Source of the DNA: Phycisphaeraceae bacterium
GTDB lineage: Bacteria; Planctomycetota; Phycisphaerae; Phycisphaerales; Phycisphaeraceae
DNA length: 5,344 nt
Reading direction: 5' to 3'
NCBI GenBank assembly: GCA_029260695.1
Contig: JAJDCT010000026.1
Location: 1 to 5,344, forward strand
In this document: one piece after another, positions 1 to 3,020 of the stretch
How positions within the stretch are numbered: position 1 is the first letter of the stretch
Layout of the letters: each line of letters opens with the position of its first letter
Program-made: the position numbers and the translations under genes
Notes under the pieces: generated by a model
Databases searched by the model: none
What the model saw: only the letters and a program-made list of their open reading frames with translations
Told to the model about the DNA's origin: nothing

Positions 1-100
1 GGGCCGGCAGCAGGATGCCTATCAGCAGGGCGATGATAGAGATCACAACCAGCAATTCGATGAGCGTGAAGCCGGGGTTGTGTTTGGTTTTCATGGACAT
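1..100 (-). CDS. Prepilin-type N-terminal cleavage/methylation protein, N-terminal fragment cut by window edge
   Basis: The minus strand from the ATG at 100 reads [17 protein letters not shown] and continues to ILLPA, 33 residues, before the window ends. This is the class III (type IV pilin/type II secretion pseudopilin) signal: a short positively charged leader, a predicted prepilin peptidase cut between G10 and F11, Glu at mature position 5, and a hydrophobic helix that anchors the protein in the inner membrane and packs in the filament. The segment is nearly identical to that of the complete paralogue at 425-1273, so it probably belongs to the same planctomycetal prepilin/H-X9-DG group, but the diagnostic C-terminus is outside the window. 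The start is not certain: ATG at 94 is also in frame, and only a weak GAG lies about 8 nt before ATG 100. A promoter at 248-275 gives it a transcript separate from its neighbour. Confidence 0.85.
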   Translation of the reverse strand, partial: MSMKTKHNPGFTLIELLVVISIIALLIGILLPA

Positions 101-247
101 GATCGGGTCTCGATGACATTGAAAAAGCTAGGCTGTCAGACGTGTCTAAGTGGACCTAGATCCGAAATCCTATCGATACTCACCGTAAGGGGGCATCCGC
201 CTGAGCAGGCATCGCACGGACCTTTGCCTAAAAACGGCCACCCTTTA
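101..247 (-). promoter_or_regulatory. Long 5' leader of the left prepilin gene with terminator-like hairpin
   Basis: About 140 nt lie between the predicted transcription start (near 241) and the ATG at 100. No gene is visible here. Two structures stand out in the minus-strand RNA: a small hairpin GCCT-GCTC-AGGC at 201-212, and a longer one whose 5-bp stem pairs 155-159 (CTAGG) with 128-132 (CCTAG), followed after one base by five U (126-122). The second looks like a weak intrinsic terminator about 20 nt before the start codon, so the leader could attenuate transcription. The stem is short and the loop long (22 nt), so this remains a suggestion. The leader does not match the c-di-GMP-I riboswitch consensus as far as it can be judged by eye. 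Confidence 0.35.
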
Positions 248-275
248 ATTATATAAGACCGTGGTCGGTTGGCAA
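248..275 (-). promoter_or_regulatory. Predicted sigma70-type promoter of the left prepilin gene
   Basis: On the minus strand TTGCCA (275-270) is followed after 16 bp by a perfect TATAAT (253-248). The transcription start would be near 241, giving a leader of about 140 nt before the ATG at 100. It lies between the terminator of the upstream prepilin gene (317-346) and this gene, which supports an independent transcription unit. Confidence 0.6.
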
Positions 276-316
276 GTGAAATCGGACGGGATGAATGATC
301 AAGCCGGCTAATCAAT

Positions 317-346
317 GAAAAAACACCGCCCGGTGACAGGCGGTGT
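317..346 (-). terminator. Intrinsic terminator of the complete prepilin gene
   Basis: Read on the minus strand, ACACCGCC (346-339) pairs perfectly with GGCGGTGT (330-323) across an 8-nt loop, and the stem runs straight into six T (323-318). The stem is GC-rich and the U-run abuts it, the classic Rho-independent form. It sits about 80 nt after the stop codon of the gene at 425-1273, so it should end that transcript and insulate the left prepilin gene. Confidence 0.85.
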
Positions 347-424
347 GTGAGGGGCTATTCGGGCGTGATCTATATCATCGATCAGTCTTGGGTGTCCCAG
401 TGGTTGGCGGTGCCATGGCTTGGG

Positions 425-1273
425 TTACTTCTCGACGGTGTTCCACACGTTAGGTTTAAAGTCGATGGCCGGGTCGGTGTTCCATAACCCTATGTCATCC
501 AGAGGAGCGAACATATCGGCGATAGCGAACGGCGAGGCGTGGCCGTCACCCCAGAGGATATTTGCTGAATCTGAGTGCCGTGCGTGTACGTTTTCGCCAG
601 TGGTCTCCCGGCCAAAGAGGATGTATAAACCACGCTGTAGGCCGGCGGGATTGTATGCCGGTGACTTTGGATCAAAAGATGCGATGAAGGAATCCACAAC
701 AGCCAGTTGCTCCGTGGGCCTCAACATATCACTCTGTCGGATTGAAAACTCGAACCGATCGTTAATCGAGGCGTTCAGATCACGTTTCGCGGCGTAAAAC
801 GAGCCGTTGATAGCGTAGTCGGAGTTGAACCAGTTGGGAGCTTGTCCGGGGTCATCCAAATCTGCCTCCCGGATGCTGATGGCACTGTTCTGATTCGGCT
901 CTGGGAATGACGGGCATTTGAACATGTCGCGCTCGGCACCGTAGCCACCTACGACAAGCATACTGGTCCATACCCAGTCACCAATGAACGAACCGGTAGC
1001 GCCCCACGCAGAACTTCCCTTGGGGGGGATTGGAGCCTCGGTAAACGCTCTCCAGGGTGTGACATGGTCGTTGTTGTCGGTAGCGTAGGCAGCAATCGCG
1101 ATGCCGACCTGGCGTTGGTTACTCAGGCACTGCACGTTCTGGGCCGTCCTCCTCGCTGCACCGAGCGCCGGCAGGAGGATGCCTACGAGCAGGGCGATGA
1201 TGGAGATGACCACGAGCAGTTCAATGAGTGTGAAGCCGGCGGTCTGGATGGGCCTGTTGATCTTGCGTTGCAT
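425..1273 (-). CDS. Prepilin-type N-terminal cleavage/methylation protein with C-terminal H-X9-DG motif
   Basis: A 282-residue protein with a class III signal: leader [13 protein letters not shown], predicted prepilin peptidase cut G13|F14, Glu18 at mature position 5, and a hydrophobic helix to about residue 38. The body has the usual short Cys-containing segments ([21 protein letters not shown] from residue 49; MFKCP near 117-121). Near the C-terminus His233 is followed by nine residues and Asp243-Gly244, the H-X9-DG motif of the large planctomycetal prepilin-like family (DUF1559 type). The family is thought to be exported by type IV pilus/type II-like machinery; the role of individual members is unknown. 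The ATG at 1273 was chosen because it gives a normal 13-residue leader and has AAGGA 9 nt upstream. An in-frame ATG at 1369 has GGAGG 9 nt upstream and would add 32 residues of non-pilin-like sequence; it cannot be excluded. Promoter at 1434-1462, terminator at 317-346: a monocistronic unit. Confidence 0.92.
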   Translation of the reverse strand: MQRKINRPIQTAGFTLIELLVVISIIALLVGILLPALGAARRTAQNVQCLSNQRQVGIAIAAYATDNNDHVTPWRAFTEAPIPPKGSSAWGATGSFIGDWVWTSMLVVGGYGAERDMFKCPSFPEPNQNSAISIREADLDDPGQAPNWFNSDYAINGSFYAAKRDLNASINDRFEFSIRQSDMLRPTEQLAVVDSFIASFDPKSPAYNPAGLQRGLYILFGRETTGENVHARHSDSANILWGDGHASPFAIADMFAPLDDIGLWNTDPAIDFKPNVWNTVEK

Positions 1274-1433
1274 CAGAGTGAATCCTTGTGTATTCGGTGG
1301 CCGTGATGCTCGGCATGTCACGCCGAGGCGGGTGTCCCGAACTGCGCGTCCCTGCGGCTCGCATCGCATATTCAAGCGCCTCCGAAGGCTCTAGCGGTGC
1401 GGAAAGTCCAATCTCGAACTTAGACTACACCAG
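1274..1433 (-). promoter_or_regulatory. Long 5' leader of the complete prepilin gene
   Basis: About 150 nt separate the predicted transcription start (near 1427) from the ATG at 1273. The RNA can form a perfect 6-bp stem CTCGGC/GCCGAG (1327-1322 with 1314-1309, 7-nt loop) and a small GCCT-TCGG-AGGC hairpin further upstream (about 1378-1390). The AAGGA ribosome binding site for ATG 1273 is at 1287-1283. A second one, GGAGG at 1383-1379, lies 9 nt before an in-frame ATG at 1369, so the leader may be partly translated. The leader of the left prepilin gene is of similar length and also has a GCCT-N4-AGGC hairpin, but the two are not clearly homologous. Confidence 0.4.
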
Positions 1434-1462
1434 ATTATATAACAAGAGGGGTATCGTGTAAA
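1434..1462 (-). promoter_or_regulatory. Predicted sigma70-type promoter of the complete prepilin gene
   Basis: On the minus strand TTTACA (1462-1457) is followed by a 17-bp spacer and a perfect TATAAT (1439-1434). Match and spacing are close to the housekeeping consensus. The start point would be near 1427, some 150 nt before the ATG at 1273. Confidence 0.7.
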
Positions 1463-1753
1463 GGGGTGAGGCAGATTTTGCTAAAAAAACGTGATGAAGG
1501 GCTCCCGCTCTGCGCGGCACCCTGATTCTGGCCTTGTATCCCCTACCGGGCCCCGGATATTTCGATATAAGTAGGTTTGGGGCCCACACGGTGTCGCGTT
1601 GTCTGACCCAACTACGAGGAGGCTGGGGCTCTGTCTTGCCAGGAAGTTAAAGGGGTTTGGGAAGTGTTTGGTAGGGCAGGCATGTGACCCTCCCGCTGAA
1701 ACGGCCATGCTTTAAGAGGGGTGAAGCCCGTAAAAGCTTGCGGCAGGATAAAA
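1463..1753. other. Gene-free stretch between prepilin promoter and tRNA operon, with an inverted repeat
   Basis: No convincing gene is present. A 75-codon minus-strand frame (1481-1708) has no recognisable domain and no family-like composition. The clearest structure is a perfect 7-bp inverted repeat, GGGCCCC (1548-1554) and GGGGCCC (1579-1585), whose loop contains a second palindrome, ATAT-TTCG-ATAT (1557-1568). On the minus strand a GC-rich imperfect hairpin (1522-1499) is followed, after a 9-nt gap, by seven T (1489-1483). This might stop readthrough from the tRNA operon but is not a canonical terminator. A small RNA cannot be ruled out. Confidence 0.35.
1548..1585. repeat. Perfect 7-bp GC inverted repeat with nested AT palindrome
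   Basis: GGGCCCC at 1548-1554 and its reverse complement at 1579-1585 enclose 24 bp that contain ATAT-TTCG-ATAT at 1557-1568. As RNA on either strand this could fold into a stable stem topped by a UUCG-type or CGAA-type hairpin. Function unknown; it stands in noncoding DNA with no gene to explain it. Confidence 0.5.
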
Positions 1754-1826
1754 AGCCACCGACAGGAATCGAACCTGCAACCTGCGGTTTACAAAACCGC
1801 TGCTCTGCCAATTGAGCTACGGTGGC
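1754..1826 (-). tRNA. tRNA-Thr(TGT)
   Basis: Minus-strand cloverleaf of 73 nt including the discriminator: perfect 7-bp acceptor stem GCCACCG/CGGTGGC, D stem GCTC/GAGC, anticodon stem GCGGT/ACCGC around loop TTTGTAA, T stem GCAGG/CCTGT with loop TTCGATT. Anticodon TGT reads ACA and other ACN threonine codons. The acceptor begins G1-C72, C2-G71, as usual for tRNA-Thr; the discriminator is U73. The 3' CCA is not encoded and must be added by the nucleotidyltransferase. It is the second gene of a tandem pair, 9 nt after tRNA-Thr(CGT). Confidence 0.97.
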
Positions 1827-1835
1827 GTGGGGAAA

Positions 1836-1907
1836 AGCCAGCTGCGAGATTTGAACTCGCGACCTGTTCTTTACGAAAGAACTGCTCTACCACTGAGCTA
1901 AGCTGGC
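1836..1907 (-). tRNA. tRNA-Thr(CGT)
   Basis: Minus-strand cloverleaf of 72 nt including the discriminator: acceptor stem GCCAGCT/AGCTGGC, D stem GCTC/GAGC, anticodon stem GTTCT/AGAAC around loop TTCGTAA, T stem GCGAG/CTCGC with loop TTCAAAT. Anticodon CGT reads the ACG threonine codon. CCA is not encoded and the discriminator is U, as in its neighbour. It is the first gene of the pair, starting about 4 nt after the predicted transcription start of the promoter at 1918-1947. Confidence 0.97.
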
Positions 1908-1917
1908 ACCAGATCAC

Positions 1918-1947
1918 ATTGTAATCCACGCCGGGGGGGAGGGACAA
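1918..1947 (-). promoter_or_regulatory. Predicted promoter of the tRNA-Thr operon
   Basis: On the minus strand TTGTCC (1947-1942), an 18-bp spacer and TACAAT (1923-1918) precede the tRNA pair, placing the start near 1911, about 4 nt before the mature 5' end at 1907. The spacer contains a run of seven C on the minus strand (1939-1933). Position and element match make this a plausible promoter for both tRNAs. Confidence 0.55.
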
Positions 1948-1965
1948 ATGTGGGTGATTTGGCAA

Positions 1966-2081
1966 TCTGGAAACCTGGAACTCCGGAAATTTGCAAAGCA
2001 GACAAGCAGGCCGGTGTACCCAAGAGCAACCGGGCAGGCCTGTTCCGGTTTCCAGCTTTCAGAATATCCAGCTTTCTAGCT
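1966..2081. repeat. Foldback region made of degenerate 8-bp repeats in opposite orientations
   Basis: On the plus strand 1966-1997 reads as four 8-bp units, TCTGGAAA, CCTGGAAC, TCCGGAAA, TTTGCAAA. On the minus strand 2081-2042 reads as five related units, AGCTAGAA, AGCTGGAT, ATTCTGAA, AGCTGGAA, ACCGGAAC. Both arms share a CTGGAA-like core. The arms can pair: CTGGAAACC (1967-1975) is an exact reverse complement of 2047-2055, CAGGCC (2007-2012) of 2037-2042, and AACCGG (2028-2033) of 2045-2050 in an alternative inner stem. TCCAGCTTTC occurs twice, at 2051-2060 and 2067-2076. The right arm overlaps the last codons and the TAG stop of the methyltransferase gene. There is no U-run, so it is not an ordinary terminator. 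Whether it is a mobile foldback/palindromic element or local slippage cannot be told from one copy. Confidence 0.55.
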
Positions 2082-2897
2082 TTTCTTATACAGCCCGAAC
2101 ACCACGACGGTTGCGAAGCGGCGCATGAAGGGCAGTTTCAGCAGCCCGCTGTCGAGCTTATGCAGCGCCACAGCCAGGGGCCAGTTGTTCGGGAATATAG
2201 GCCAGAGCCTGCTGGTGAGTTGGAAATCACGGCAGACCATGCGGTCGAACGGTCGGGCGAACTCGGCGATCCGGTCGTCGTCCATCGGCAATTCGTCTTC
2301 GGTCATCTCGTGGATCGAGTAGGGGATGAGCCCCCGGATTCTGTCTAACATTTTGGAGTTCACCACAGGTTCCGCGAAGACGGCGACACCGCCGGGCTTC
2401 AGTCGGTCGTAGACCTGTTGGCTGAGCTTTTCGGGGTCGGGCAGGTGGTGCAGTGCGGCGTAGCCGAGGATGGCGTCGAAGGTTTGTCCCGAGAAGGCGT
2501 CGTTGAAATCACCGGTGACCTGGGTGTGGACGCGGTTTGCGACGGCGTTGACCATGGCGCGTCGGTTGACCATGTCGATGGATTTTTCTGAGAGGTCATA
2601 GGCGTGGACGGTTGCGCCGTTGTGTGCGGCGATGCTGGCGTCGATCCCGTTGCCGGCGGCGATCTCCAGGACGCTCTTGCCGGTCAGGGGAGCCAGCAGG
2701 TGGTAGAAATACTCCCTTGGGAAGATCGATTTCGCGCTTGGCGCGGTGTAGCGTAGCTTGTCGAAGTCTGTCAGTGGAGGGATGCCTCGTGCGGCTTCCT
2801 GGGCGTAATGGCGATTGAAGTGTTCGGCCTCACGGGCTTGCAGGGTGGCCGGGTGGGGCTTTAGGAATCGGGGTTGAGGCTGGACGGCCTGGGTCAT
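2076..2897 (-). CDS. Class I SAM-dependent methyltransferase
   Basis: A 273-residue cytosolic protein with a complete Rossmann-type methyltransferase core. Motif I is VLEIAAGNG (about 76-84), which binds S-adenosylmethionine; the acidic residue at the end of strand 2 is D101 in HAYDLS; GDF (129-131) is the adenine-side motif; FDAILGYAALHHLPD (140-154) is motif IV with the HHL seen in Methyltransf_11/UbiE-like enzymes; LKPGG (166-170) is the post-core motif. The first 60 residues and the last 80 probably form the substrate cap and are not diagnostic, so the methyl acceptor is unknown. The ATG at 2897 has GGAG 8 nt upstream. The gene is divergent from the M16 peptidase, 123 bp away, and its stop lies inside a repeat arm (1966-2081). 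No link to the tRNA genes beyond proximity is evident. Confidence 0.9.
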   Translation of the reverse strand: MTQAVQPQPRFLKPHPATLQAREAEHFNRHYAQEAARGIPPLTDFDKLRYTAPSAKSIFPREYFYHLLAPLTGKSVLEIAAGNGIDASIAAHNGATVHAYDLSEKSIDMVNRRAMVNAVANRVHTQVTGDFNDAFSGQTFDAILGYAALHHLPDPEKLSQQVYDRLKPGGVAVFAEPVVNSKMLDRIRGLIPYSIHEMTEDELPMDDDRIAEFARPFDRMVCRDFQLTSRLWPIFPNNWPLAVALHKLDSGLLKLPFMRRFATVVVFGLYKKS

Positions 2898-3020
2898 GGC
2901 GGGGGCTCCGGCGCATTGGTATCGTTTGTATCGGTCGTAACGGTGGGGGCCTTAATCCGCCGATAAGCAGTGACCGGGGAGGTTATTTTGGAGATGGTTG
3001 GGCAGATGAAAGGAACCAGG
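2898..3020. promoter_or_regulatory. Divergent intergenic region with three 9-bp direct repeats
   Basis: This region must hold the promoters of both the methyltransferase (minus) and the M16 peptidase (plus), but I see no convincing -35/-10 pair for either. Three head-to-tail 9-mers, GTATCGTTT (2919-2927), GTATCGGTC (2928-2936) and GTAACGGTG (2937-2945), form an imperfect tandem array that could be an operator or chance. The methyltransferase ribosome site GGAG is at 2909-2906. For the peptidase, GGAGG is at 2978-2982 and AAGGA at 3010-3014. An in-frame stop at 2964-2966 limits upstream starts of the peptidase. Confidence 0.35.

Noticed and set aside
101..247. c-di-GMP-I (GEMM) riboswitch before the prepilin gene
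   Set aside because: The idea is biologically attractive for pilin genes, but the conserved core segments of that riboswitch were not found by eye in either prepilin leader.
420..797. Plus-strand frame opposite the prepilin gene
   Set aside because: Shadow of the well-supported minus-strand prepilin coding sequence; the same holds for the plus-strand frames at 1064-1306 and 1101-1394.
1022..1028. G7 run inside the prepilin coding region as a phase-variation tract
   Set aside because: A run of seven is short and falls in a Pro-Pro-Lys context mid-gene; the frame is intact and nothing else suggests phase variation.
1483..1522. Possible terminator of the tRNA operon (minus strand)
   Set aside because: A GC-rich but imperfect hairpin is separated from the T7 run by 9 nt, so it lacks the form of an intrinsic terminator; mentioned only within the gene-free stretch.
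1481..1708. 75-codon minus-strand frame
   Set aside because: No recognisable domain, no supporting ribosome site that I could identify, rich in Pro/Cys/Arg as expected from random GC-rich DNA; treated as noncoding.
1721..1924. 67-codon plus-strand frame across the tRNA pair
   Set aside because: It is the antisense translation of the two tRNA-Thr genes, a well-known source of spurious protein predictions.
2028..2050. AACCGG/CCGGTT hairpin as methyltransferase terminator
   Set aside because: The stem is real but no U-run follows on either strand; it is better seen as part of the larger foldback region.
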